Below, one piece after another: positions 7,631 to 16,666 of a stretch of 64,000 nucleotides of DNA (positions are counted from its first letter, which is position 1; each line of letters starts with the position of its first letter). The notes beneath the pieces were generated by a model. The model was not told the DNA's origin. It did no database searches and saw nothing but the letters and a program-made list of their open reading frames with translations. Where the stretch lies: NCBI GenBank assembly GCA_031410595.1, contig JANNZM010000152.1, forward strand, positions 1 through 64,000, read 5' to 3'. The position numbers were made by a program, and so were the translations under genes. Origin of the DNA: JANMCE01 sp031410595 (GTDB taxonomy: Bacteria; Actinomycetota; Acidimicrobiia; Acidimicrobiales; Ilumatobacteraceae).

Positions 7631-9337
7631 TCATGACGCGATAACGGGGAGGGTGATCCAGGAGGCCCGCTGTGCGTCGTGGAACACCGTCTGCTGAACG
7701 CTTATGAACGTCGACTCGGCAGCATCGGTGGAGAGTGCGCCGGTGCCCGGGTTGCGGTCGAAACGCGGGAAGTTAGAGCTGGAAATGTCGACCCGGATGC
7801 GGTGGCCCGCGAGAAAGACGTGCGAGGTGGCGACGAGGTCTATCTCGAACAGATGGGGCTCACCGGCGGGAATGAAGGCGTCGCGGTCCGTGCCGGCATG
7901 ATGGCGCGCCCGGATGATGCCGTCGGCGACGTTGTAGGCCCGGCCATCCGGGTGCACATCGAGGAGCATCGCCGTCCAGTCGGTGTCGGCACCGCTCGTG
8001 GCCGAGCACAGGTGCATCCGCAGCTCGCCGGTCACCTCGAGGTCGGCGGCAAGCGGCTCGGTACCGAAGCGCAGAATGTCGTTGCGTTGATCGTGGCGGC
8101 GATGGTCGTGTGGGCCGGTAACGAAGCCGCCCTCGCTGCCGGGTACGAGATTGCGACCACCGAGCGTCAGAACTGGATCGTGCGGATCGAAAACGAACCG
8201 AGACGGTTCGACGTCGCTCTTTGGTACGGTGGGCGAGAGTCCTCCGTCGGCGTGCAAGTAGTAGCGCACGTCACGAGCGCGGGCGAGCGGCCACGCAGCT
8301 TCATCGCGCCAGACGTTCCGGCCCATCACGAAGATGCGAACGATTGGGCCTTCGGGCTCGGGGCGATCGGGCATGACGTAGCGGCTGAGGAAGTCGAGCC
8401 GCTGGCCTTCGATGTCGGTTGGCCCCGATCCTGCGTTCGGACCGTAGAACACGTCGCCGTGGGCGGTACTCATGTTGATATGGCTCCACGGTCCGATCGC
8501 GATGCGCGAGTTTGGATGTCGTGGTGGCCGGTTGAACTCGTCGAGTGAGCCGCGCAAGAAGATGTCCCACCAGCCTGCGGTTTGGAAGGTCGGGATGGCA
8601 GGGCGGTCCTTGAGGTCGACCGAATGCCACCAGTCGTCGTGGCGCGGATGGTCGAGCCATTGTTGCCACGCCGGGAACCAGCGTTCCAGAATCGGCATGT
8701 CGCGTAGCGGGGTAGTGCGGCACAGCGCCCAGTGGTTGGCCGTGGTTTCCCTCCACTCGGCGAGATCAGCGCTCACATAGCGACCCGACGCCATGGCGCG
8801 CATCATCTGCATGAGCGCCTGCATAAGGGCCCAACCGAGGCTCGATGCAAGCAAGAGCGCACCACCGGCGTACGTCAAGTCGTACGGGCCCGACGGAACA
8901 ACCGCAGGTGACATCGCCGCGAGCGCAGGTGTCGCACCACCGGCGGCAAAGAGCTGAACGTGCCCAAGGTAGGACGGGCCGTACATGGCGACCTTGCCGT
9001 TCGACCATGACTGGGCAGCACACCACGCGATCGTGTCGACGCCATCGGACTCCTCGGATTGCCACGGGTCGAACACGCCCTCGGAGTCGCTGGTGCCGCG
9101 GACACTTTGCGCTACCACTGCGAACCCCATCTCGACGGCTCGGAATTGGTCGAGTTGGCTGCGCGCTACGATCGGCGGATACGGGTTGCGAACGAGAAGT
9201 ACCGGCACAGGGTCTGCGGTGGCGGGCCGAAACACGTCGGCGCGCAGCACTGTCCCGTCTCGCATCATTATCGGTGTGCCGAAGGTGACGATGGCCTCAC
9301 TGCGGGGATGCTCGCTACGAGTCATTTGCTCGTCCAT
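7631..9337 (-). CDS. CocE/NonD-family hydrolase
   Basis: Serine hydrolase of 568 aa related in fold to the gene at 3154 but clearly diverged. It begins with a MMRDGTVLRADVFRP strand typical of the family, then RGTSDSEGVFDP and the nucleophile elbow KVAMYGPSYLGHVQLFA (Ser of GPSYLG). The C-terminal beta domain shows DTDWTAMLLDVHPDGRAY and a GHRIRVDISSSNFPRFDRN stretch, both common in CocE proteins. It lies alone on the reverse strand between two decayed loci. A methionine at residue 5 is an alternative start. Substrate unknown; an ester or amide of a small molecule is expected. Confidence 0.85.
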   Translation of the reverse strand: MDEQMTRSEHPRSEAIVTFGTPIMMRDGTVLRADVFRPATADPVPVLLVRNPYPPIVARSQLDQFRAVEMGFAVVAQSVRGTSDSEGVFDPWQSEESDGVDTIAWCAAQSWSNGKVAMYGPSYLGHVQLFAAGGATPALAAMSPAVVPSGPYDLTYAGGALLLASSLGWALMQALMQMMRAMASGRYVSADLAEWRETTANHWALCRTTPLRDMPILERWFPAWQQWLDHPRHDDWWHSVDLKDRPAIPTFQTAGWWDIFLRGSLDEFNRPPRHPNSRIAIGPWSHINMSTAHGDVFYGPNAGSGPTDIEGQRLDFLSRYVMPDRPEPEGPIVRIFVMGRNVWRDEAAWPLARARDVRYYLHADGGLSPTVPKSDVEPSRFVFDPHDPVLTLGGRNLVPGSEGGFVTGPHDHRRHDQRNDILRFGTEPLAADLEVTGELRMHLCSATSGADTDWTAMLLDVHPDGRAYNVADGIIRARHHAGTDRDAFIPAGEPHLFEIDLVATSHVFLAGHRIRVDISSSNFPRFDRNPGTGALSTDAAESTFISVQQTVFHDAQRASWITLPVIAS

Positions 9338-9388
9338 TCGTTCCTCCGTCGGTCGAACCGGCCGTCAGGCTAGACGGCTGCGAGAGGC

Positions 9389-9907
9389 TTATCGTGTGGT
9401 CATGGTGCGTTGCTCAATTTCGCTATCAACGAACCGCTTCGCTGCCGCGACCAAGCCACTGTCGGCCTCGGTCCGGTGGAAGATCTCGAACGCGTGAATG
9501 CCCTGCCAAAAGAAGAGCTCCGAGCCGGACATTCACGTTGCTCCGGCGCGGCCTGCCGTGTTCAGAAACTCGGTAAGCAGTGGCGAGTCGACCGCATCGA
9601 ACACCCATCGCAACCCGTCGAACACGTCTGGTTCCGCCGGACAACCGGGGTGCCCGAACATACCGATCGGGCTGCAGTTGAGGAGCCCGTCAACTCCACT
9701 AGCTGCCTCATCGGCCGACGTTGCCACGACGACCTCGGCTCGCGTGTTGGCCGCCATATCGGTAGCGAGAATCGCGGCGCGCCCAGGCTCGGGATCGAAC
9801 ACGCGGATTGACCGGGCGCCAAGTTTGTCCAATGCCAACATCACTGCTCGCGCCACGCCGCCGGCACCGAGAACGACTGGTGGAAAAGTCTCGAGCGCAA
9901 AGCCGGG
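9389..9907 (-). pseudogene. Shikimate/quinate dehydrogenase pseudogene (C-terminal half)
   Basis: The reverse strand reads PPVVLGAGGVARAVM, the NADP-binding glycine motif of shikimate dehydrogenases, then GLLNCSPIGMFGHPGCP (family 'N.tPiGM...p..p'). In the same frame a TGA at 9533-9535 interrupts the protein, and beyond it the expected end follows: SELFFWQGIHAFEIF with the Qg.af helix, ending at TAA 9389-9391. The catalytic N-terminal half (Lys/Asp) is missing because a stop (9908-9910) and the neighbouring reductase end lie directly upstream. Truncation plus a nonsense codon make this a pseudogene. One stop alone could be a base error, but not the missing half. Confidence 0.7.
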
Positions 9908-9916
9908 TTAGCGCGT

Positions 9917-10888
9917 TTATGCGTGGCCGGCGACGGGTTGGGTGACGTACGCGGCTGCTAGTGATGCGACTTCCTCGGCGGTCAGTTTGACGTCGAGGGA
10001 GGCGAGGGCGTCGTCGAGGTGGCCTTGGCGGGTTACGCCGACGATGGGTGAGATCACGCCCGGGACCTGACTGACCCAGGCGAGTGCAACGTGGGCCATC
10101 GGTACGCCCCGGGCAGCAGCGATCTCACCGACGCGAGTAACGATCGCCTCGCTGCCATCGACGTACAACGTTCCACCGAAGATGTCCGACGACATGCGCT
10201 CGGTGTCTGCACCCCATGGCCGAGTGAGGCGACCCCGTGCCATCGGACTCCAGGGGATGACGCCGACCCCTTGATCACGACACAGCGGCATCATCTCGCG
10301 CTCCTCCTCCCGGTAGAGCAGGTTGAGGTGGTTCTGCATGGTGACGAACTTGGTCCAGCCGTTCATATCGGCGACGTGCTGTGCCTTCGCGAACTGCCAC
10401 GCGAACATCGACGACGCGCCGATGTAGCGAACCTTGCCCGACTTCACCACGTCGTGCAGAGCTTCCATGGTCTCTTCGATCGGCACCCGACTATCCCACC
10501 GATGGATTTGGTAGAGATCGATGTAGTCCATGCCGAGACGGCGCAGGCTATTCTCCAACTCCATGAAGATCGCCTTTCGGGAAAGCCCTCGTTGATTGGG
10601 TCCGGTTCCCATCTGTCCGTGCACCTTGGTGGCCACCACGATCTCGTCCCGTATCGCGAAGTCGGCCAGCGCCCGCCCGACGATCTCCTCGCTCGACCCG
10701 TCGGAGTAGACATTGGCGGTATCGAAGAAGTTGATCCCTTTTTCCACGGCATCGCGCAGGAAGGGGCGGCTGGCCTCCTCGGTCATCGTCCACGGATGGC
10801 CGCCGCGCAGTGGTTCGCCGAAGCTCATGCAGCCGAGGCAGAGGGGTGAGACGTCCATGCCGGTGTTTCCGAGTTTGCGATATTTCAT
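9917..10888 (-). CDS. Aldo/keto reductase
   Basis: NAD(P)H-dependent oxidoreductase with a TIM-barrel fold, 323 aa. It starts MKYRKLGNTGMDVSPLCLG, with the catalytic Asp and Tyr in FFDTANVYSDGSSEEIVG, the Lys in IVVATKVHGQ and the His in IDLYQIHRWD. The C-terminus ends TQPVAGHA. ATG 10888 is preceded by GGAGG at a spacing of 7, which supports it over longer in-frame starts that would run into the divergent galactosidase gene. Natural substrate unknown; many relatives are annotated only as aldo/keto reductases. Only 13 nt separate its start from the divergent GH36 gene, so the promoters must overlap coding DNA. Confidence 0.88.
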   Translation of the reverse strand: MKYRKLGNTGMDVSPLCLGCMSFGEPLRGGHPWTMTEEASRPFLRDAVEKGINFFDTANVYSDGSSEEIVGRALADFAIRDEIVVATKVHGQMGTGPNQRGLSRKAIFMELENSLRRLGMDYIDLYQIHRWDSRVPIEETMEALHDVVKSGKVRYIGASSMFAWQFAKAQHVADMNGWTKFVTMQNHLNLLYREEEREMMPLCRDQGVGVIPWSPMARGRLTRPWGADTERMSSDIFGGTLYVDGSEAIVTRVGEIAAARGVPMAHVALAWVSQVPGVISPIVGVTRQGHLDDALASLDVKLTAEEVASLAAAYVTQPVAGHA

Positions 10889-10901
10889 GTCGTGACCTCC
10901 A

Positions 10902-13109
10902 GTGGGCACAATACAGACCGCAGCGCAGCGGCTAACTTTCGAGGTCGTGCCCAACGATGTCGCCAACGATCTGATCCATCTCACATCGGCCGGGGTGAGC
11001 GTCATTGTTGACACCTCGTGCGGGGCTCCGGTCATCCTGCATTGGGGGGAAGCACTGCCGGCAAACACTTCGCTGGCGTCACTTCGCAATGCCATGGCTC
11101 GCCCCATTCTGCACGGCGACATGGACGTGGTCGCACCGATTGCCGTGGTGCCTGAGCACGGTTCAGCGTTTGCAGGGCGGCCTGGCCTCGGCGGTCACTG
11201 GCCTGGCGGTTCGGCGTGGGCGCCCCGCTTCCAACCAGCACATGTCGAGCACCTCGGCCAGTCTGTTCGAGTGACGGCGACGGACATGGTTGCGCAGCTG
11301 ACATTGACCTGTGACGTCACGCTAGAGGCCAATGGCGTGTTGCTGGCCCGCAACCAGGTGACCAACAATGGCACCGAGAGCTATCAGCTCGAAGACCTGA
11401 GCCTCACACTTCCGTTGCCCGCTCAGGCCGAGGAGTTGCTGACCTTCCCGGGTCGCTGGTGCCGTGAGCTTCATCCCACTCGTGTGCCGTTCGAGACGGG
11501 TGCGCTGTTGCTGGAGAATCGTCGCGGTCGCACGTCGCACGATCACATTCCGTTGCTCTTCGCGGGTACCAAGAACTTCGGAGAGTGGACCGGGGAAACG
11601 TGGGGTGTGCATCTGGCGTGGAGCGGGAACAACACCATGCTGGCCGAGTTGATGGCCGATGGCCGCCGCTACTTACAACTTGGTGAACTGTTGCACCCGG
11701 GGGAGATCGAACTGGAACCGGGTGAGAGTTACGAGACGCCTGAGGTGGTGGCGACGTACGGCATCGGCCTCACGAAGGCCAGCCAGCGTCTGCACCGCTA
11801 CGTGCGCTCGCGTCCGAATCATCCGCCGCTCAGCAAGCCTCGGCCGGTGCTGTTGAATACGTGGGAAGCGGTGTACTTCAACCACGACACGGAGGTTCTG
11901 AAGGGCCTGGCCGAGGCCGCGGCTGCAGTTGGTGCCGAGCGGTTCGTGTTGGACGACGGCTGGTTCGGTGGTCGGCGTAACGATCAGACGGGTCTGGGTG
12001 ACTGGTGGGTGTCACCGCAGATGTATGCCAATGGTTTGAAGCCGCTGATCGATCACGTGAGTTCGCTCGGTATGGAATTCGGCATTTGGGTCGAGCCAGA
12101 AATGGTGAACCCCGACTCCGACCTCTTCCGTGCTCACCCCGACTGGGCGCTGACGACATCGGGTTACCCGCCGGTGTACGGGCGCCGACAGCTGGTGCTG
12201 AATATTGCGCACCCCGAGGCATACGCTTACATCCTCGGTCAGCTCGATGCGCTGCTGCGTGATCACGACATTGCCTACGTCAAGTGGGACATGAACCGTG
12301 ACCACGTGCAGGGCAGCGGCCGCGATGGTCGGGCGGGATCGAGTGCGCAGACCGTTGCGCTCTACGCATTGCTGGATGAGCTTGCCGTTCGTCATCCGAA
12401 CGTTGAGATCGAAAGTTGCGCATCGGGCGGAGGTCGCATCGACCTGGAAATTCTGAAGCGCACGACCCGCGTGTGGACGTCTGACTGCAACGACGCCCTT
12501 GAGCGTCAAACCATTCAGCGGGGCGCATCCATGCTGCTGCCGCCCGAACTCATGGGTGCGCATATCGGCCCGGTGCATTCGCACACGACGGCGCGAAATC
12601 ACTCTCTCGCATTCCGTTCGATCACTGCGCTGTTTGGGCACCTCGGCGTGGAGTGGAACCTGCTCACGCTGACCGAATCGGAGCGGGCTGACCTCGCCAC
12701 GGTGATCGCCCTGCACAAGCAATTTCGTCCTCTACTGCACGGTGGTGATGTGGTGCGCTTCGACGTGCCCGGTGGTGCCTCACAGGCCCAAGGTGTCTAT
12801 TCCGCCGATCAGACCGAGGCGCTGGTCGCGTTCATCCAATTGCGTACGGCTCCGTCGCTCACGCCACCACCGCTGCGGTTGCCGGGCTTGTCGGCAGACG
12901 CGACCTACCAGGTGGAAGCAATCCTTCTGCCGGGCCAAGAGCGGCTCGGCCCGGGCCGTCGTCAGCCAGCGTGGCTGACCGACGGCATCGTACTGACCGG
13001 AGCGCAACTGGCTGTTCACGGTTTGCAGATGCCCTCGCTCGATCCCGAAAACGGTCTGCTCCTCCACCTCACCCAAGTGCCCCACAATTTCGACGCCCGG
13101 AAGTCCTGA
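10902..13109 (+). CDS. Alpha-galactosidase, glycoside hydrolase family 36
   Basis: Retaining alpha-galactosidase of 735 aa acting on alpha-1,6-galactosides such as melibiose or raffinose. The N-terminal beta-supersandwich spans about residues 1-300. The TIM barrel follows with FVLDDGWFGGRRND, WVEPEMVNPDSDLF, the nucleophile Asp463 in YVKWDMNRDH and the acid/base Asp528 in WTSDCNDALERQTIQRG. No signal peptide is seen, so it is probably cytoplasmic. The GTG start at 10902 lacks a clear ribosome site; GTG 10947 is an alternative. No sugar transporter or repressor lies beside it. The next gene, a VOC protein, begins 6 nt after its stop. Confidence 0.92.
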   Translation: MGTIQTAAQRLTFEVVPNDVANDLIHLTSAGVSVIVDTSCGAPVILHWGEALPANTSLASLRNAMARPILHGDMDVVAPIAVVPEHGSAFAGRPGLGGHWPGGSAWAPRFQPAHVEHLGQSVRVTATDMVAQLTLTCDVTLEANGVLLARNQVTNNGTESYQLEDLSLTLPLPAQAEELLTFPGRWCRELHPTRVPFETGALLLENRRGRTSHDHIPLLFAGTKNFGEWTGETWGVHLAWSGNNTMLAELMADGRRYLQLGELLHPGEIELEPGESYETPEVVATYGIGLTKASQRLHRYVRSRPNHPPLSKPRPVLLNTWEAVYFNHDTEVLKGLAEAAAAVGAERFVLDDGWFGGRRNDQTGLGDWWVSPQMYANGLKPLIDHVSSLGMEFGIWVEPEMVNPDSDLFRAHPDWALTTSGYPPVYGRRQLVLNIAHPEAYAYILGQLDALLRDHDIAYVKWDMNRDHVQGSGRDGRAGSSAQTVALYALLDELAVRHPNVEIESCASGGGRIDLEILKRTTRVWTSDCNDALERQTIQRGASMLLPPELMGAHIGPVHSHTTARNHSLAFRSITALFGHLGVEWNLLTLTESERADLATVIALHKQFRPLLHGGDVVRFDVPGGASQAQGVYSADQTEALVAFIQLRTAPSLTPPPLRLPGLSADATYQVEAILLPGQERLGPGRRQPAWLTDGIVLTGAQLAVHGLQMPSLDPENGLLLHLTQVPHNFDARKS

Positions 13110-13115
13110 CTACCA

Positions 13116-13565
13116 ATGGCCGGCCCTATCGTTCCTCGCTGGACCCATGTGGCCCTCCCCGTTGGTGACCTTGATTCGTCCATCGTCTGGTACGAGCAGT
13201 TCACACCGTTGCAGTTGATTCAGCGTCGAGCCGATGATGCGGGTCAATCGGCGTGGCTCGGTCACGCAGCGTCAACGGAGCATCCGTTCGTACTGGTGTT
13301 GGTCGACTTCAATGAACATCACGGTGGTAAGCATCCGAAGCTCTTTCCGTTCGCGCACCTCGGTATAGAGTTGCCCGAGCGCGCCGATGTCGATGCCATC
13401 GCCGCCAAGGCCGCCGCCGCCGGTTGTCTCGAACGGGAACCGATCGACCTTCCCCAGCCGGTCGGTTACGTGTGCATGCTTCGTGATCCCGACGGCAATA
13501 TCGTCGAGTTCAGCCATGACCAGCGCGTCTACGACACGTTCCGCGCCCTTTTCGACCAGGCATAG
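13116..13565 (+). CDS. VOC-family (glyoxalase/dioxygenase fold) protein, copy 1
   Basis: Protein of 149 aa with the vicinal-oxygen-chelate fold. It begins RWTHVALPVGDLDSSIVWYEQ, the usual first beta-alpha-beta module with a metal-ligand His, and ends with VCMLRDPDGNIVEFSH, the last module with 'DPdGn.iEf'. It is a paralogue of 20808-21257: about 15 of 149 residues differ, and the start and end of both genes match base for base over long runs. ATG 13116 follows the galactosidase stop by 6 nt. No substrate can be assigned; members include lyases, isomerases, dioxygenases and antibiotic-binding proteins. Confidence 0.85.
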   Translation: MAGPIVPRWTHVALPVGDLDSSIVWYEQFTPLQLIQRRADDAGQSAWLGHAASTEHPFVLVLVDFNEHHGGKHPKLFPFAHLGIELPERADVDAIAAKAAAAGCLEREPIDLPQPVGYVCMLRDPDGNIVEFSHDQRVYDTFRALFDQA

Positions 13566-13648
13566 CGCCAATGTGATCGTGTTTGGCTCCGCGGGAGGAA
13601 CCTTGTAGCACCCCATCTGTACGGTGTGGGCTGACACGAAGGATGGGC

Positions 13649-14989
13649 ATGGCCAAGAACAATCGCAAACGAGACAACGAAAAACGTCGGGCCGAACAAC
13701 AGCGCCTGGCCGCCCGCCGCGCCGCTGGCCCTACGGCGTATGGCTCCGGCCCTCCACCGACTATCGCTCTCCTCGTCCAGGGTGCTGTGCAGGGTCGTCT
13801 CACCGAGGATCACCGGTTGTATGACGCTTCTGTCGACCGTCTATCAGCGCTTATGGCCGGCGACCCGGTAACGGTTTCGGAGGCTTTGGCCAAGGATGTC
13901 TCTCGGCTGTTGAGGCTGTGCTGGCAGAACGGGTGGCAACCGGTTGATGTGGTGAGTGTCATGCGCCGCCTCGAATCCGCGGTGCATGCCGACGTGGTGA
14001 CTTCCGCCGTCGTTGACGATGCTCGGCATGATGCGGGTCAGCCGATGCACCCGCAATGGGCTGCGCAGCTCGAAGACATGCAGCCGTGGTGGTCGGCCCG
14101 CGAACCAAGGAGGGAACCGTGGTTGCTCCGCCTTACCGGCACCATCGGGTTCAGCGTGCGAGACGCGATTGAACATGCTGTCGTGCTGGTCGCTCGTCTG
14201 CAGCGATTCCCTCCATTACCCACGCTCATCCCGCCGCCCGGTCCGGGGGCAGCCATGGCAGCGGCCCGCCGGAGGCTGCCGAGCGATGCCGCGCTCGACC
14301 CGAAGATGCTCGGTCGGGTTCGAGCGCTCCTGGCGAAGGCCGAGTCGACAGAATTCCCGGAGGAAGCCGATTCGTTCACCCAGAAGGCGCAGGAGTTGAT
14401 GACGCGCTACTCCATCGATGTCGCCATGGTCGCGGCCACATCGGGTGTGGCCGTCAGTGGGCCGGAGGGGCGCCGTATACATCTCGACCCTCCCTACATC
14501 GATGCCAAAGCGTCACTGGTGCATGCTGTGGCATCGGCAAACCGTTGCCGGTCGGTGCTGCTGTCCGAGTTCGGGTTTATCACCGTCTTCGGCTTCTCCA
14601 CCGATCTTGCCGTGGTCGACGTGTTGTTCACATCGTTGCTTGCTCAGGCCACGACGGCAATGGTGGTGGCCGGTCGAGTGGTGAACCAGGCCGGTGTCTC
14701 CCGAACCCGGTCGTTCCGGCAATCATTCCTCATTTCGTTCGCTCATCGCATCGGCGAACGCCTTCAGGAAGCGGCGTCGACCTCCACCAAAGAGGCCCAG
14801 GTCGACTTCGGTGTCTCGCTTCTACCGGTGCTTGCGCAGCGTGAAGCCGATGTCGAGGAAGCGGTCGCCGCTGCCTTCCCTCGCATGCGACAGGTGCGCA
14901 GCCGGGTGAGTAACGCCGCCGGCTGGAATGCCGGCCGTGTAGCCGCCGATCAGGCGTCGCTTCAGCCCGGCGCGGAACTTGTTCGGTGA
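13649..14989 (+). CDS. DUF2786-domain protein
   Basis: Uncharacterised protein of 446 aa. Residues 1-25 are strongly basic and hydrophilic (KNNRKRDNEKRRAEQQRLAA), then come a helical middle part and, near residue 225, RVRALLAKAESTEFPEEADSF, the start of a DUF2786 domain, which continues with AQELMTRYSIDVAMV. The rest is alpha/beta and ends AGWNAGRVAADQASL. DUF2786 proteins are common in Actinobacteria and lack a known role. ATG 13649 was chosen because GAAGGA ends about 6 nt before it; ATG 13643 sits directly on that ribosome site. It runs forward, 12 nt before the PLP enzyme gene. Confidence 0.75.
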   Translation: MAKNNRKRDNEKRRAEQQRLAARRAAGPTAYGSGPPPTIALLVQGAVQGRLTEDHRLYDASVDRLSALMAGDPVTVSEALAKDVSRLLRLCWQNGWQPVDVVSVMRRLESAVHADVVTSAVVDDARHDAGQPMHPQWAAQLEDMQPWWSAREPRREPWLLRLTGTIGFSVRDAIEHAVVLVARLQRFPPLPTLIPPPGPGAAMAAARRRLPSDAALDPKMLGRVRALLAKAESTEFPEEADSFTQKAQELMTRYSIDVAMVAATSGVAVSGPEGRRIHLDPPYIDAKASLVHAVASANRCRSVLLSEFGFITVFGFSTDLAVVDVLFTSLLAQATTAMVVAGRVVNQAGVSRTRSFRQSFLISFAHRIGERLQEAASTSTKEAQVDFGVSLLPVLAQREADVEEAVAAAFPRMRQVRSRVSNAAGWNAGRVAADQASLQPGAELVR

Positions 14990-15001
14990 CAGGCTGACGA
15001 C

Positions 15002-16009
15002 ATGACATTCTCCGCCGATTCGCTGAAGAGCCTTCTCGCCGCTCGGTCACCGCGGCGCTACGGCATCTACCCCACACCGTTTCACCGTCTTGATCGGTTC
15101 TCGTCGGAGATCGGCCGCGACGTCTGGATCAAGCGTGATGATCTCATCAGCGTTGGTGTCGGCGGCAATAAGATCCGCAAGCTTCGCTATCTGGTTGCCG
15201 ACGCGCTTGCCCATGGTGCTGACCATCTCGTGTCGGTCGGCGCCGAGCAGTCGAACCATGCCAGATGTGTGGCCGCGACGGCCGCCATCGAGAAACTCGG
15301 CTGCGATCTGGTGCTCGGGGGCGACCCCCACTCGCCGGTTGTGGGCAACCTGTTGTTGGATCACATGCTCGATGCCCGTGTGCAGTTCCCCGGCACCTAC
15401 GATTGGGAACAACTCGAACGGGTGTCGCAGACGGTGGCCGATCAGCTTCGGACACAGGGCAAGCACCCGTACGTCATGCCCATCGGAGGCTCCACGCCGA
15501 TCGGGGCATTCGGTTTCGTTGACGCCTACCTCGAGTTACGTCAACAGATGGCGGCTGCCGACGTGCGGCCGTCGGCCATCGTGCACGCCACATCGTCCGG
15601 CGGCACCCAGTCGGGTCTGGCCATTGGTGCTCACCTGCTGCACGATCACGTGAATATCCTCGGCATCGGCGTGGCCAAGACGGCCGGTGACCTGCAGGCT
15701 GAGATCGTGGACATCACCGAAGGGTGCCTCGACCTTCTCGGTGCCGATGCGGGTGCTCCCGACATCACCGTCGTGCCCGGCTATCTCGGCCGCGCCTACG
15801 CCGAGCCGACCGAAGGAGCGCTTCATGCGCTGCGATTGCTGTTTCGCACCGAGGGCATCCTGCTCGACCCCGTGTACACGGCCAAGGCAATGCACGCCGT
15901 GATCGACGCGCCCAACGACATACTCGGTGATGGCCCAATCGTGTTCTGGCACACCGGCGGGATGCCCGCCGTTTTCTCGCCCCACTTCGCCGGAGACCTC
16001 TTAGCGTGA
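15002..16009 (+). CDS. dcyD: D-cysteine desulfhydrase / ACC-deaminase-family PLP enzyme
   Basis: Fold-type II PLP enzyme of 335 aa. VWIKRDDLISVGVGGNKIRKL holds the PLP lysine (GGNKIRK, about residue 55) and is diagnostic for the D-cysteine desulfhydrase / 1-aminocyclopropane-1-carboxylate deaminase family. VGAEQSNHARCVAA follows, with SxN for the carboxylate, and ATSSGGTQSGLAIG binds the phosphate. The start of the DcyD group, 'yPTPf..l.rls', is present as YPTPFHRLDRFS. It turns D-cysteine into pyruvate, sulfide and ammonia, or acts on a related D-amino acid. It ends 3 nt before a convergent gene. Confidence 0.8.
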   Translation: MTFSADSLKSLLAARSPRRYGIYPTPFHRLDRFSSEIGRDVWIKRDDLISVGVGGNKIRKLRYLVADALAHGADHLVSVGAEQSNHARCVAATAAIEKLGCDLVLGGDPHSPVVGNLLLDHMLDARVQFPGTYDWEQLERVSQTVADQLRTQGKHPYVMPIGGSTPIGAFGFVDAYLELRQQMAAADVRPSAIVHATSSGGTQSGLAIGAHLLHDHVNILGIGVAKTAGDLQAEIVDITEGCLDLLGADAGAPDITVVPGYLGRAYAEPTEGALHALRLLFRTEGILLDPVYTAKAMHAVIDAPNDILGDGPIVFWHTGGMPAVFSPHFAGDLLA

Positions 16010-16012
16010 ACG

Positions 16013-16636
16013 TCAGTTAGATCGGCGGCGGGTGATCTCCACGCGGACGGTCTGCGGGTCGGGATCGACCAACGAGCCGTCCTCGGCCAGGAACGCGTCG
16101 TGCAGTTCGATCGCCAGAACGGCGCGTTGGGTGTTGGTGACCGGTGCGATATCAGCCGCCCGTTCGTTCAGAAACCGGGCAGCGGCACGCACGGCTTCAT
16201 GTCGTGTTTCTCCGTCCGCGGAGGCGTGGCGGAACCGCCATCGTTTCGCCTGACGGCCAATGAGCACCTTGGTCTCGTCGTCAACATCCAGCCCAGCTGC
16301 GGGGAACACGCGGCAGTCGTAAGTGCGGCATGTGCGGGGCCGTTGCTCGTAAATGGAGCACGTATTGTCGATGAGCATCGGGCAGTGCCCGTGCTCGTTG
16401 TATCCCATCAGCACGTGGCCTTTCGGTAGTCGTGGTGCGGGGAAAGTCAACTGGCGAGGGATATGGGCCAGCGCGTCGGTTTCGTCCGGAGCGATGTGGA
16501 TGAACTGCGACGACGTGCAGCACGCCGTACACGTACCGCACGGCACATCCGACCCGTGGTCACCTCGCAGCGCCCCAGTTATCTCGGCCATCCACGTCGA
16601 GAAATCGCCGGCGTCGAGAGGCGGCTCAGGATCCAT
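16013..16636 (-). CDS. YkgJ-family cysteine cluster protein
   Basis: Protein of 207 aa with the cysteine pattern of the YkgJ (CxxCxxCC) family: PCGTCTACCTSSQF near residue 33, then CPMLIDNTCSIYEQRPRTCRTYDCRVF. The eight or so Cys residues are thought to bind a zinc or iron-sulfur cluster; the biological role is not established. The last third is charged and helical. It is on the reverse strand 30 nt after the lipoprotein gene, and may be the last gene of the PadR / sigma / lipoprotein set. Convergent with the PLP enzyme. Confidence 0.8.
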   Translation of the reverse strand: MDPEPPLDAGDFSTWMAEITGALRGDHGSDVPCGTCTACCTSSQFIHIAPDETDALAHIPRQLTFPAPRLPKGHVLMGYNEHGHCPMLIDNTCSIYEQRPRTCRTYDCRVFPAAGLDVDDETKVLIGRQAKRWRFRHASADGETRHEAVRAAARFLNERAADIAPVTNTQRAVLAIELHDAFLAEDGSLVDPDPQTVRVEITRRRSN

Positions 16637-16666
16637 CCGCCTAGTCTGCGACCGCTGCCCACCTAC

